Source: Cyclobacterium marinum DSM 745 (GTDB lineage: Bacteria; Bacteroidota; Bacteroidia; Cytophagales; Cyclobacteriaceae). Taken from it: a DNA stretch of 64,000 nt. The DNA lies in contig NC_015914.1 of assembly GCF_000222485.1 (NCBI RefSeq), positions 3,950,001 through 4,014,000 of the forward strand, in the 5' to 3' direction. Each line of letters opens with the position of its first letter. The stretch's first letter is position 1. Under the pieces are notes generated by a model. It ran no database searches. It was not told the DNA's origin and was given only the letters and a program-made list of their open reading frames with translations. Below are positions 10,124-20,100 of this stretch, in pieces. The translations under genes and the position numbers were made by a program.

Positions 10124-10681
10124 TATTTATATAAAATTTTAAATTCTAGTGGTCAGTTAAGCTGTTTATTAACCATTTGAATGTTTAGATTTATCAGGTA
10201 ATCAAAAAGTATTCCAACAAAATCTTTGATGAAAGGAATATAGTTAGTTTGATCGGTCGTTGTATGGCTTTGATAGTAATTAAATAAGAAAAAATAGCCT
10301 TTAATTTCGTCTCTAGGCCGATTTTAGCTGGTGTGAGAAATTGACGAAAAAAAATTTATTGATAAAATAAATTAATTTTATCCTAAAAATAAATTCCTTA
10401 AAGACAGGGATTCCAAATTGGGTTTAACTCAAAATAAGGAATGGATTACCTATTTTAGTTTGAAATCATTTTAATAATCAGCAACTACTTTTCTGTCCTG
10501 TCTGTCGATAGATAGGCTCACCATTACAAAATCATGAAAAAATCTCCTAAGGTCCTAATGTTATTTGGTTTACAAAGTTCTTAATGTTTCCTATACCAAA
10601 TCAGCATTTAATTATGAGAAGGGTCATTGATTGGAGAGCTTATTTTCAAATTGACTCCCAATGAAATCTCGGTTTGTTGCT
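10124..10681. other. Long non-coding region upstream of the efflux operon
   Basis: 558 bp without a credible gene. It should contain the promoter of the minus-strand efflux operon, but I found no complete promoter match. A GATCGGTCG sequence near 10250 is operator-like but only a half-palindrome. The near-perfect palindrome at 10497-10516 is listed separately. Confidence 0.4.
10497..10516. repeat. 20-bp palindrome related to the repeat at 12725
   Basis: CCTGTCTGTCGATAGATAGG pairs with itself end to end, with two G-T wobbles. Its first eight bases are shared with the arms of the inverted repeat at 12725-12759. The two copies lie on either side of the beta-helix gene. Confidence 0.55.
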
Positions 10682-10721
10682 AAAAAAAACACCCTGAAAT
10701 CTTAATCAAGTTTTCAGGGTG
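10682..10721 (-). terminator. Intrinsic terminator of the beta-helix gene
   Basis: Stem CACCCTGAAA (10690-10699) with TTTCAGGGTG (10712-10721), 12-base loop. Read on the minus strand it is followed by eight U residues (A run at 10682-10689), a classic intrinsic terminator about 70 bp downstream of the beta-helix stop codon. Confidence 0.85.
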
Positions 10722-10790
10722 CTTGTAATGGGCTTGCCTCAAATAAGGGGAGAGCCACAGTAATATTTGGGAGTGAAAATTAAAAGGAAT

Positions 10791-12443
10791 TTATTTGGTT
10801 ATAACTTTCACATCATTGAACATAAATTTATTGGGACTTAAGCTAATTTCTTTGCCGCTTTCGGTGGTAACATTTTTAAGAATAACTTTTTTAGTTATTA
10901 CGTTGGGGAATTTTTCCTGATAGGATTCATCTGTTTTTTTGGCATTGAAATTAGAAAATATGGTTGGTCCTTTGTAGTCTTCTGTGTGATTTGAATCATC
11001 AATGTGTAGGTTTTCTATTGTGATTTTCTCCGGCATATAAGCAGTATAGCCGAAATCATGCTGACCGGAATAAGATCCGCCGATCAATGAAGCGTTGCTC
11101 TTACGGCCACCATTCGGAACAAAAGTACAGTCTTTAATGATTAACTCCCCTTGCCAAGTACTCCCGTAATCGGAGCGTAGATTAACAAGGCTTCCCCCTT
11201 GAAGGGTAGAGTTTTCCACCAAAAAAGTGCCTGATCCGATTGCATTGATTCCCATATGGCCCAAGGTGGAGTTTTTAATTGTTGCATTGGCTACTCCCTT
11301 ATGTGCATCAAACCTAGAGAAGGTGCAATTATCGAAAAGGAGATTTTTGCAGTAGTTGGAGCCCATTATCCCCCAGTAAGTTCGATCGTCAATATCATTT
11401 GATTGACTACAGTTAATAAAAGATACGTTGAGGGCATGCCCCACCAAGATGTCATAGGTACCCATGGATACGGGTTTTCCCACTGACCCAATGGTTTTAT
11501 AGGTTTTATGACCTGTTAATACGGTGTTTTTCACGGTCACGTTGGCACAGTTACGTATACTTAAAAAACCTCCATATGGCGCACCATGCTCGCCTTCACC
11601 TTTGACTTGGTGCACGAGTCCATCAATTGTGACATTTGATCGCCTAACGGTTATATTTCGACTGTAGTAGTTGTATTTTGAAACTGCCTGATTAGCGATG
11701 GTAACAAAACGGCCACCTTTTATTGTTAGAGTTTCCTGATCAATTGGAAGTGCAGTGATCTCTGTGATATTTTCAAAATCCCATATGATAGGGGCGTTCA
11801 TATCTACTTTTCCATTTTCATCTACTACAAAAATATCAGTTTGAGAAGAGCCATTGTCTTGATTTAAACCATACCTGATATAGTGTCTTACATTGTCATT
11901 GGTGACATTTATCAGCGAGGGGCCGGTAAGGTTGGCTTTTATTTTCTTTTGATTTTTCTTTAAAGAAGTGATGCCTTCAAGTTTATAGGGTTTTAAATTG
12001 GAGTTTATTATGAAAACAGAAGCTTTGATATTCTCTACATCCTTATCATCGATAATAAAAGTAGCTGTTCCGAAATCTGTATCGGTTTGAATATAAGCTG
12101 TTCGGTCTTTACCTCCTATATAGTAGCTGGCGCCGTTATTTGCTTTTACGGATAAGCCATGTTGGTTGGCATAGGCATGAGTACCCGCAATGGCATTGAT
12201 GTCATCGGTTTTACCATCTCCCTTTGCACCAAAATCACTATAATGAACAAAGCCATCTTCATTAAATTTTGTAGCATCATTCGGAGCAACATTTACATGT
12301 AGGTCCCCATTTTGTTTTACCTGAACGTGAGTATTTCCACTATTGGATGTGAGTACCACATTTCCAAAAGGGGAAGTGGTTTGGCCTTGGGAAGAAGTTA
12401 TACCGGCAATTACAAAAAACAAGAGAAGCAACTTTCTCATCAT
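10791..12443 (-). CDS. Secreted right-handed beta-helix (pectate-lyase-3-like) protein
   Basis: About 550 residues, exported by a signal peptide MMRKLLLLFFVIAGITSSQG. After a short linker comes VHYSDFGAKGDGKTDDINAI, the opening motif of the pectate-lyase-3/GH28-type beta-helix, then many short parallel-beta coils (for example NVTVKNTVLTGHK, NLLFDNCTFSRFDAH, ATIKNSTLGHMG). Such proteins bind or cleave polysaccharides, but no catalytic set can be identified with certainty. I placed the start at the Met pair before the signal peptide; an in-frame ATG lies 17 codons upstream at 12494 and would bury the signal. The gene stands alone, with its own terminator, between two related palindromic repeats. 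Confidence 0.75.
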   Translation of the reverse strand: MMRKLLLLFFVIAGITSSQGQTTSPFGNVVLTSNSGNTHVQVKQNGDLHVNVAPNDATKFNEDGFVHYSDFGAKGDGKTDDINAIAGTHAYANQHGLSVKANNGASYYIGGKDRTAYIQTDTDFGTATFIIDDKDVENIKASVFIINSNLKPYKLEGITSLKKNQKKIKANLTGPSLINVTNDNVRHYIRYGLNQDNGSSQTDIFVVDENGKVDMNAPIIWDFENITEITALPIDQETLTIKGGRFVTIANQAVSKYNYYSRNITVRRSNVTIDGLVHQVKGEGEHGAPYGGFLSIRNCANVTVKNTVLTGHKTYKTIGSVGKPVSMGTYDILVGHALNVSFINCSQSNDIDDRTYWGIMGSNYCKNLLFDNCTFSRFDAHKGVANATIKNSTLGHMGINAIGSGTFLVENSTLQGGSLVNLRSDYGSTWQGELIIKDCTFVPNGGRKSNASLIGGSYSGQHDFGYTAYMPEKITIENLHIDDSNHTEDYKGPTIFSNFNAKKTDESYQEKFPNVITKKVILKNVTTESGKEISLSPNKFMFNDVKVITK

Positions 12444-12925
12444 ATGGTTATTTATTTTGGTGGATTTATCAGGAAGCCTCAATGTTGTTTTCATTTGCCC
12501 TCCTGAAGTATTTTACAAGATTAAATTTGAAACAGCACACAAACTGGTAATTTTATCTCATAAAAACAACAAACATTCTATCAGGTATAGTTGATCTAAA
12601 ATTTAGTACCGGAAGCTGATTTTCGAAATCGATATTGCTTAGCATAACATTGGGATGAACCATGAAAATACATTGGTTCTTTTATGGTTAGCTTAAATCA
12701 ATTTTTTTGGCTGTTTTTTATTTACCTGTCTGCCTAAAAGCTGCCTATTGGCAGACAGGATAGCCTTAGTCTTCGCGGTTCAATGGATAAAGACTGATTG
12801 TATTGATAGACTTTATTATTGGGTTTATTACCTAATTCAGGGGGTGCAGAGACCAAGAGGCACTGAAACTGCCTTAATATAAGCTAATTTTTATCCCAAA
12901 TCGGTCTTATTTATTCGATAGATTT
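12444..12925. other. Non-coding region upstream of the beta-helix gene
   Basis: About 480 bp of AT-rich sequence with no convincing gene. It holds the upstream signals of the beta-helix gene and the 10-bp inverted repeat at 12725-12759. No terminator was recognised directly downstream of the sigma-factor operon, which ends at 12926. Confidence 0.4.
12725..12759. repeat. Inverted repeat CCTGTCTGCC / GGCAGACAGG
   Basis: Perfect 10-bp arms at 12725-12734 and 12750-12759 separated by 15 bases, giving a stable GC-rich hairpin in AT-rich DNA. No adjacent T run, so not an obvious terminator. It resembles REP-like or mobile palindromes and shares CCTGTCTG with the palindrome at 10497. Confidence 0.7.
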
Positions 12926-13582
12926 TTACAAGTGGTAAGACTTTAGCTCCTCTAAGTGTTTGGCTGCCTTATCAATTTGCTTTCCACTTGCTAAGTTAAT
13001 TAACCAATTGACCTTTTTATCTGCAATGTTTTTTGGTTTCATGCGAATAAATATCCATCCGGAAATGCTAGCTAATAATAGGGTGAAACAACCTTGTATG
13101 ACGACCCATGCCATGGGGAATTCTCCCGTAAAATCAATAAAGCCAATCTGTAGAAGGGTATAAAATGGTAGCTGAAAGTACCAATAGCGCATGTTGTTAA
13201 CCAAGTTTAACTTTAAGTTTGATAATTCTTGCTGAATAGAAACAACAGGACCGGAAAAATCAATTTGGTTGGCCATGACCAAGTGCTTTGCATAATCCAA
13301 TACTACCTTAATATTGGTTAAGAATATGGCCCCAATTGAAAGCATAAAGAGCGGATTGGTAAAGGGTTGATTTTTAATTGTGTAGGAAAGGATGGTTGCT
13401 AATATTGCAATATAAATGGTTCCGAATACTAAACCTGTTACTTTTTCGGCTTTAAGCCCAAAAAGCGCTTTACGCGAGCGTTGGCTTACTTGGTATTTTA
13501 ATATTTTGGTATTTAGTTGAATTACCTGTTCAATTTTACTGTTTTGAACTTTCCATAAATTTTGAATGCTTTGCTCTTCCAT
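12926..13582 (-). CDS. Membrane protein partner of ECF sigma factor (unknown function)
   Basis: 218 residues, no family recognised with certainty. The N-terminus is soluble (EEQSIQNLWKVQNSKIEQ), followed by about four membrane helices: roughly VTGLVFGTIYIAILATIL, NPLFMLSIGAIFLTNI, FYTLLQIGFIDF and AWVVIQGCFTLLLASISGWI, with a hydrophilic linker between the pairs. It starts 1 bp after the sigma factor gene stop, so the two are transcribed and probably translated together. That pairing is common for Bacteroidota ECF factors and suggests an anti-sigma or sensor role, but the sequence has no recognisable zinc anti-sigma motif. Confidence 0.7.
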   Translation of the reverse strand: MEEQSIQNLWKVQNSKIEQVIQLNTKILKYQVSQRSRKALFGLKAEKVTGLVFGTIYIAILATILSYTIKNQPFTNPLFMLSIGAIFLTNIKVVLDYAKHLVMANQIDFSGPVVSIQQELSNLKLNLVNNMRYWYFQLPFYTLLQIGFIDFTGEFPMAWVVIQGCFTLLLASISGWIFIRMKPKNIADKKVNWLINLASGKQIDKAAKHLEELKSYHL

Positions 13583-13583
13583 T

Positions 13584-14099
13584 TTACTTTTGATTTAATG
13601 AAGTGAATTTTTCTTTTAAGATGTTTTTTAATCTATTGAGTTTTGTTGCCACATTTGAAACCGTTATCCCCATAATTGAGGAGATCTCCGCATAGCTTTT
13701 TTCTTCCAGATACAACAGCATCAATGCTCTGTCAAAATGCTTGAACTCACCTATAAGAGCATAAAGCTGTTGGACGTTTTCATTTTGAGCTGTATCTGCG
13801 GGAGCAGCAATCTCCACAAACCTATCATCCATCATGGTGTTTATAGCAGCCCTTTTGCTTTCTTTTCTGTAACTGGATATGGCGACATTTAATGCGATTC
13901 GATAAAGCCATGTTGAAAATTTCAAATTTGGTTTGTAACCGGGATAAGCCTTCCAGACGTGAATAGTGATCTCCTGAATTAAGTCTTTTACTTCCTCCTC
14001 GTCACGCTTATAAGTTCTGGCCACTTTGTAAAGTATGCCTTTGTTGTCAGCGAGGTGTTGTAAGAAGGAATCCGAAAGCTTATTTTCTGAAACTGTCAT
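13584..14099 (-). CDS. ECF-type RNA polymerase sigma factor
   Basis: 171 residues with the two sigma regions of group 4 factors. Region 2 is seen in DLIQEITIHVWKAYPGYK and FSTWLYRIALNVAISSYRK (about residues 39-80), and region 4 as the helix-turn-helix YAEISSIMGITVSNVATKLNRLK near the C-terminus. It directs RNA polymerase to a specific regulon. It is co-transcribed with the downstream four-helix membrane protein (1-bp gap), which may control it. The target promoter is unknown. Confidence 0.92.
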   Translation of the reverse strand: MTVSENKLSDSFLQHLADNKGILYKVARTYKRDEEEVKDLIQEITIHVWKAYPGYKPNLKFSTWLYRIALNVAISSYRKESKRAAINTMMDDRFVEIAAPADTAQNENVQQLYALIGEFKHFDRALMLLYLEEKSYAEISSIMGITVSNVATKLNRLKNILKEKFTSLNQK

Positions 14100-14344
14100 T
14101 GAGATTACTTTTCTTAGTAATTCGTTATTTTAGTAAAATAATCACAGCATCATGGAAAAAAAATCAAAAAAAATAATTTGCTTTTTAGAGTCCGGCTTAA
14201 TTTTGAGGGGTTTACAATGCTTGCTAAGTATTCCGGCTAGCCACATATAAGTCTGAAGCTTGGGGTTCTAAGATCAAAAAGTATTGGATATCCTGTAAAA
14301 ATGCTTGATTTAAGCTTAATATCAAGCTGTTTAATAAGTAGGAC

Positions 14345-14377
14345 AAAAAAAATAGGTGAATTTAACTTCACCTATTT
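14345..14377 (-). terminator. Intrinsic terminator of the LLM oxidoreductase gene
   Basis: Stem AATAGGTGAA (14351-14360) with TTCACCTATT (14367-14376), 6-base loop, extended by one A-T pair. On the minus strand it is followed by a U run (A run from 14345). It lies 22 bp past the stop codon. Confidence 0.85.
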
Positions 14378-14398
14378 GATGCGTATAAATTAGAAAGG

Positions 14399-15403
14399 TT
14401 ACAATTGATTTTGACGACTGAGTGATTGAAAAGCCTTGGCAGTAAATTGAAGAGATTTAAGCCTTTTATCATGATCATATACATTGGTGGTGACCATTAC
14501 TTCATCTAAATCGTGTCTTTCTATAAAGACTTCTAATTCTTTGCTGACTTTTTCATAGCTGCCTATGAATGCATATTGCATCATGTGTTTGATGGCAGCT
14601 TCCTCTTGAGGACTCCATATATCATCCATGTCTTTTACCGGCGGAGAAAGAGGGTAGGATCTCCCTCTAATGATTCCTAAAGCCATTTGGTAAAAGGATG
14701 TTGCCAAATAGGCTGCTTCTTCATCCGTATCCGCAACAATTATATTAAGACAGGCTATCAAATAAGGAAGGCTGCTTTGTGAGGTTGCTTTGAAATTTTG
14801 TTTGTAATAAGTACTTGCTTGGCTGAAATAGGTAGGGGCAAAATGACTTGCGAAAACGTAAGGAAGTCCTTTTTTTGCGGCGAGAACGGCGCTGTCCATG
14901 CTTGAGCCTAACAGATAAACCGGCACATCAAGCCCTTCAGCAGGATAAGCTCGAACAGGAGCATCTAGGTTGTCCTCAGAGAAGAACATTTGCAATTCTT
15001 CCAAATCCTGAGGAAACTCCTGAACCGTTTCTAACCGGCCTCTTCTTAAAACCGCAGCCGTTTTTTGATCGGTTCCCGGAGCTCGGCCCAATCCAAGATC
15101 AATCCTGCCTGGGTAAAGCGTTTCCAAAGTTCCAATCTGTTCGGCAACCATTAAGGGACTATGATTGGGTAACATTATACCTCCGGAACCCACCCTAATA
15201 GATTTCGTTCCTCCTGCAATATGGCCCATTAATACTGTAGGTGCTGAACTTCCCACATATGGCATGTTGTGATGTTCTGCTAACCAAAAGCGCTTATATC
15301 CCCATGATTCCGCATGCCTGGCTATATCCAAAGATCTTCTATAGGCATCAGCAGCATCATGTCCTTCTTTAAGTATGGCTAAATCTAAAATTGAGTATTT
15401 CAT
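14399..15403 (-). CDS. LLM class flavin-dependent oxidoreductase (luciferase-like)
   Basis: 334 residues of the bacterial luciferase-like monooxygenase superfamily, which use reduced FMN to oxygenate organic substrates. Recognisable family phrases are [19 protein letters not shown] (about residues 30-48), [27 protein letters not shown] and [14 protein letters not shown], plus [21 protein letters not shown] for the flavin-binding region. This subgroup is often annotated as alkane-monooxygenase-like, but substrate cannot be predicted. It stands alone with its own terminator. The Old Yellow Enzyme gene upstream is also a flavoenzyme, but the pair is separated by 241 bp and a terminator. Confidence 0.9.
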   Translation of the reverse strand: MKYSILDLAILKEGHDAADAYRRSLDIARHAESWGYKRFWLAEHHNMPYVGSSAPTVLMGHIAGGTKSIRVGSGGIMLPNHSPLMVAEQIGTLETLYPGRIDLGLGRAPGTDQKTAAVLRRGRLETVQEFPQDLEELQMFFSEDNLDAPVRAYPAEGLDVPVYLLGSSMDSAVLAAKKGLPYVFASHFAPTYFSQASTYYKQNFKATSQSSLPYLIACLNIIVADTDEEAAYLATSFYQMALGIIRGRSYPLSPPVKDMDDIWSPQEEAAIKHMMQYAFIGSYEKVSKELEVFIERHDLDEVMVTTNVYDHDKRLKSLQFTAKAFQSLSRQNQL

Positions 15404-15550
15404 AGTATTTTGTATTGGGTAAAAAAACCATTTAAATAGTTTTTTGGTTCCTCAAATGAATCGCCAATTCCGCGACCTGGGGCAAGGAGAGGTAAAGGTT
15501 TTATAAGGATCAAACTTTAGCGTAAATAGAAATGTAATGCATTGAAAATG

Positions 15551-15586
15551 AAAAAAACCTCACCATAGCTTGAATAGGGTGAGGTT
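15551..15586 (-). terminator. Intrinsic terminator of the Old Yellow Enzyme gene
   Basis: Stem AACCTCACC (15556-15564) with GGTGAGGTT (15578-15586), 13-base loop. Minus-strand reading gives a U run from the A tract at 15551-15557. Located about 60 bp past the stop codon. Confidence 0.8.
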
Positions 15587-15644
15587 GAAAGAGTAGATCA
15601 TGAAAATACCCATTCTTACAGTTTGAATATATACAAGCTTATCT

Positions 15645-16736
15645 TCAATTTATTTTGGGATAGTCTGTATAGCCTTTTTCACCGGGGGTATAAAAAGTAG
15701 ACTCGTCCCAATCCGCTAATGCTGCATTTTTTTCAAACCTCTCGGGCAAATCAGGGTTGGAAATAAACAATTTACCGTAGGCGACCGCATCCGCCAATCC
15801 TTCCAAGATAAAGTTGTTTCCTTTTTGTTGATCAAATCCGGCATTGATAATTAATTTCCCGTCAAAGAGCGGGCGATATCTCTTGGCAATTTCTGTTTCT
15901 GCATAGGGAATATCTGAAACATCATTAAATGGTTCTGAAAGATGCAAGTATGCCAGGTTATACTTGTTGAGGTTTTCTATAATGTAGTCAAAGGTAGGTA
16001 TACTTTCTTCGTCCATGGTCATACCAAAAATACCATTTAGTGAGGGGTTTAACCTTAGGCCAATTCTGTTTTCAGGAATCACCTCTTTAATAGCATCGAT
16101 AATTTCAAACAAGATTTTGGATCTATTGGCGATACTTCCACCATATTCATCGAGTCTTACATTGGAAGTTCGACTAAAGAATTGATGCAATAAATAACCA
16201 TTGGAGCTGTGAATTTCTACTCCATCAAATCCCGCTTCCCATGCATTTGAAGCAGCATTCTTAAAATCTTCTATGGTTTGCTTAATCTCCGGGATTGACA
16301 TTTCTTTAGGAGTGACAGTATCCTTAAATCCTTTAGGTGTAAAGGACTTCGCTTTGGGGTTTATGGCAGAGGGGGCTAGAGGTAGTTTTCCTTCATGGAA
16401 ATCAGGATGTGAAATCCGTCCTACATGCCATAACTGTATGAATATTTTCCCACCCTCATCATGTACGGCCTTTGTCACTTTTTTCCAACCTTCTACTTGA
16501 GCCTTGCTGTGGATTCCTGGAGTATTGATATAGCCGACAGCTTCTTGAGAAATTTGAGAACCTTCAGTAATGATAAGCCCTGCTGAGGCTCTTTGTTTGT
16601 AATATTCGGCATGTAAATCAGTGGGGGCTTTTTCTTGATTGTCTGCCCTGCTTCGGGTCATAGGGGCCATTATAAGTCGGTTGGCCAATGTTAAATCTCC
16701 TATGGTAAGGGATTCTAAAAGTGGTTGCTTTTGCAT
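15645..16736 (-). CDS. Old Yellow Enzyme family alkene reductase
   Basis: 363 residues, an FMN-dependent NAD(P)H:enone/nitroester reductase acting in the cytoplasm. Motifs in order are NRLIMAPMTRSRA (about 18-30), the IQLWHVGRISHPDF segment, the substrate-binding pair in EIHSSNGYLLHQFFS, then LDEYGGSIANRSK, and the FMN phosphate region near DAVAYGKLFISNPDLPER. Length and motif order match NemA/XenB-type enzymes. The natural substrate is unknown. The HxxN pair in EIHSSNG is the normal catalytic arrangement, so the enzyme is probably active. Confidence 0.93.
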   Translation of the reverse strand: MQKQPLLESLTIGDLTLANRLIMAPMTRSRADNQEKAPTDLHAEYYKQRASAGLIITEGSQISQEAVGYINTPGIHSKAQVEGWKKVTKAVHDEGGKIFIQLWHVGRISHPDFHEGKLPLAPSAINPKAKSFTPKGFKDTVTPKEMSIPEIKQTIEDFKNAASNAWEAGFDGVEIHSSNGYLLHQFFSRTSNVRLDEYGGSIANRSKILFEIIDAIKEVIPENRIGLRLNPSLNGIFGMTMDEESIPTFDYIIENLNKYNLAYLHLSEPFNDVSDIPYAETEIAKRYRPLFDGKLIINAGFDQQKGNNFILEGLADAVAYGKLFISNPDLPERFEKNAALADWDESTFYTPGEKGYTDYPKIN

Positions 16737-16776
16737 ATTTTTTAATTTTTGTTGATCGTTTGATAAGTTTTCTTCG

Positions 16777-16989
16777 TTAAACCAACTGAGAAATCAATAA
16801 AAGGTTGGTTGAATCGATAGCTTTCTGATGCTGCAATTTCTGATCCATTCTTAAGTCAGAAATATGCATAGACGAAATCGCTTCAAAATCAGCCACTTCT
16901 TTCCTGTCTATAATTTTACTATAGAAGTGCCCTGCCAAAATATCCAAACAGCCTGATCTTCTTGAGATTGCAACATTTCCTGTAGGAAT
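16777..16989 (-). pseudogene. Possible protein-coding remnant (about 70 codons)
   Basis: An uninterrupted minus-strand frame of 70 codons from 16989 to a TAA at 16777, immediately preceded by a stop and lacking an ATG at its start. Its translation looks protein-like, with phrases such as GHFYSKIIDRKEVADFEA and SSMHISDLRMDQKLQHQ, rather than random AT-rich translation. An internal Met could start a short product. It lies in the 394-bp gap between purL and the Old Yellow Enzyme gene. I do not recognise a family. It may be the decayed 3' part of a gene or a chance open frame. Confidence 0.3.
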
Positions 16990-17060
16990 TCAGGAGATCC
17001 TATTGCATAATCCGGGATAATTTAATTTTTGGAGCTAAGGAAAAAATGCACCCAATAAAG

Positions 17061-17104
17061 AAACAAAAAAAAAACCGACCCTCTGTCATAGACAAAAAGT
17101 CGGT
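17061..17104 (-). terminator. Probable terminator of purL
   Basis: Stem ACCGAC (17074-17079) with GTCGGT (17099-17104), 19-base loop, with a ten-base A run just before the first arm (17064-17073), read as a U tract on the minus strand. The stem is short, so confidence is moderate. Confidence 0.6.
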
Positions 17105-17130
17105 AAATATCAAAAAACTAGACTAAGTTT

Positions 17131-20100
17131 TTAATGAGAAATTTTCTCAGCAACCCAATTTCTTGCATTGATAAAGGCAGTTATCCATGGGCTTACGTCT
17201 TCTTTTTGAAGATCTTCCGGATAGTAAGGCCAGTTCCAAGGTGCAATTGCCCGCTCTATATGAGGCATTATCGCAAGATGACGTCCATCTTTTGATACCA
17301 GTCCTGCAACATTGTGATCCGATCCGTTAGGATTACCGGGGTATGCACCGTAAGAATACTCCATACCAAAATTGTAGCTGTCTTTTTCTTCAGGAAGGTA
17401 AAATTTACCTTCTCCATGTGCCACCCAAACACCCAATCGCTGACCTGATAAGGTGCCAAACATAACGGAATCATTTTTAGGAATGGTAACATTTACAAAA
17501 GCTGATTCAAATTTATTGCTGTCATTGTGTAGCATTTTGGCTTTCTTTTCATGCTCAGGATTGATAAGGTTCAATTCAACCATTAGCTGACATCCATTAC
17601 AAACACCTAAACTCAAAGTGTCTTTTCTAGCATAAAAATTATCCAAAGCATTTTTAGCTTTCTCATTGTAAAGAAAAGCTCCTGCCCATCCCTTGGCAGA
17701 ACCAAGAACATCGGAATTTGAAAAGCCACCCACAAAGACGATCATGTTTACATCTTCAAGGTTTTCCCTTCCGGAAATAAGGTCAGTCATGTGGATGTCT
17801 TTGACATCGAAGCCTGCCAACCACAAGGAATAAGCCATCTCTCTATCTCCATTGACTCCTTTTTCACGAATAATCGCTGCTTTGGCACCTGTAGCTGTTT
17901 TTCGGTTTGGATCCAAGCTTAATGCTTCATAGGTTCCTTTCCAATTCTCTGGAAAACTAAAATTCAAAGGTTGATTTTTATAATTGTCAAATCGATCCTT
18001 GGCCAGGTCTTTTCCGGACTGTTGTTGATCCAATAAATAGGAGGATTTGTACCAAATATCCCGCAACACTGATACTTCCCATGACTTATTTAAACCCTCA
18101 ATTTGAACGGTGCCTGAAGCATTTACAGTTGCAATTTCCACAGCAGACACTCCTTGTGAATTCAAGAATGAAGAGACATCTGCCGCATCCTTTACCTGAA
18201 TGACCAAGCCCGGATTTTCTGCAAATAATGCTTTGATCAAATCTTTTTCCTTAAGATTTGAAGTATGAATATCTATCCCGGTATTCTGGTTAGGGAAACA
18301 CATTTCCAATAAGGTAGTGATCAAACCACCGGATGAAATGTCATGACCCGCTAGTACTTTATTTTGCTTGATAAGGTCTTGAATGGTCGCAAAGGCACTT
18401 TTAAAATAGGCTGCATCCTTTATGTTCGGTACTTCATTTCCAATTTTATTGAGTGATTGGGCAAAGGAGCTGCCTCCCAATTTTGCTTCATCCTTTGACA
18501 AATCTATGTATAGCAATGTTGATTCAGAGGTAGCCTTCAAGCTAGGAGAAATAACGTTTTTAATGTCCGAACATTCTCCAACCGTGGAAATGATAACAGT
18601 ACCGGGAGATTTTACTGTTTGGCCACCTGGGTATTTCTGGGTCATGGACAAGGAGTCTTTTCCAGTAGGAATGTTTATCCCCAAAGCGATAGCGAAATCA
18701 CTAGTGGATTCAACTGCCCGGTATAACCTGTCATTTTCTCCTTCGTTTTTGGCTGGCCACATCCAGTTGGCACTTAGGGATACCCCTTTAAGTCCATCGG
18801 TTAGTGGAGCCCATATTAAGTTGGTAAGTGCTTCTGCAATTGCCAATCGGGAGCCGGCTTCAGGACTTACCAAAGCGGCTATAGGAGAATGGCCAATGGA
18901 AGTAGCTATTCCTTTATTTCCTGAATAATCCATGGCCATTACTGCCACATTATTCAATGGAAGCTGAAGTTCGCCAGTTGTCTGTTGCTTGGCCACCCTA
19001 CCCGTAACCGACCTGTCTACTTTGTTGGTGAGCCAGTCTTTGCAAGCCACTGCTTCTAATTGCAGCACATTGGTTAAATACTGCTCAAAATCCTGAACAT
19101 TGTATTCTGGTGCTTTAAAATTTTGGTTGGCTTTTTTGTCCACCAAAACAGTTTTTGGGGAAGACCCAAACATATGATTCAAACTCCAATCAACAGGCTT
19201 TTCTCCAGTCTGGGTGTTTTCAAATTTGAATTGCATGTCCCCGGTTGTTTGGCCAATATTATAAAACGGCGCTCTTTCTCGGTCAGCAATCTTTTTTATC
19301 TTGTCAATGTGAATGTCTTTTACTACCAATCCCATCCTTTCCTGGGACTCATTTCCAATGATTTCTTTGGCAGAAAGGGTAGGGTCCCCAACGGGCAATT
19401 TTTCCAAATTAATGGTTCCACCAGTATTCTCCACCAACTCTGAAAGGCAATTCAGGTGGCCACCTGCTCCATGGTCATGGATAGAAATAATAGGGTTGTC
19501 GTCACTTTCAGCCAAAGCCCTGATGACATTTGATACCCTTTTCTGCATCTCTGGATTTGACCGCTGAATGGCATTCATTTCCAGAGAAAGGCTCAATTCA
19601 CCGGTGTTTAGTGAGGAAACTGCAGATCCTCCCATACCAATTCTATAATTGTCGCCGCCCATCAGGACAATACGGTCACTTTTTTCGGGAGCTTTTTTAA
19701 GACTATAAGGGGCTGCTGTAAACCCAACTCCTCCAGCCTGCATAATGACTTTATCGAAACCCCAATGCAGCTCACCTTCATTGTGCTCAAAAGTCATTAG
19801 GCTTCCGCAAATGATGGGCTGACCAAACTTATTTCCAAAATCACTGGCACCATTAGACGCTTTAATAAGGATGTCCATTGGGGATTGATAGAGCCATTTT
19901 CGCTCTTCAAGGTCCTTTTCCCAACTTCTTCCGGCTTCTGATCTTGGATAAGAAGTCATATATACTGCTGTACCTGCCAAAGGAATTGAGGCGGTACCAC
20001 CTGCCATCCGGTCTCTGATTTCCCCACCTGAACCCGTAGCAGCACCATTAAACGGCTCTACTGTGGTAGGAAAATTATGGGTTTCGGCTTTCAGTGAAAT

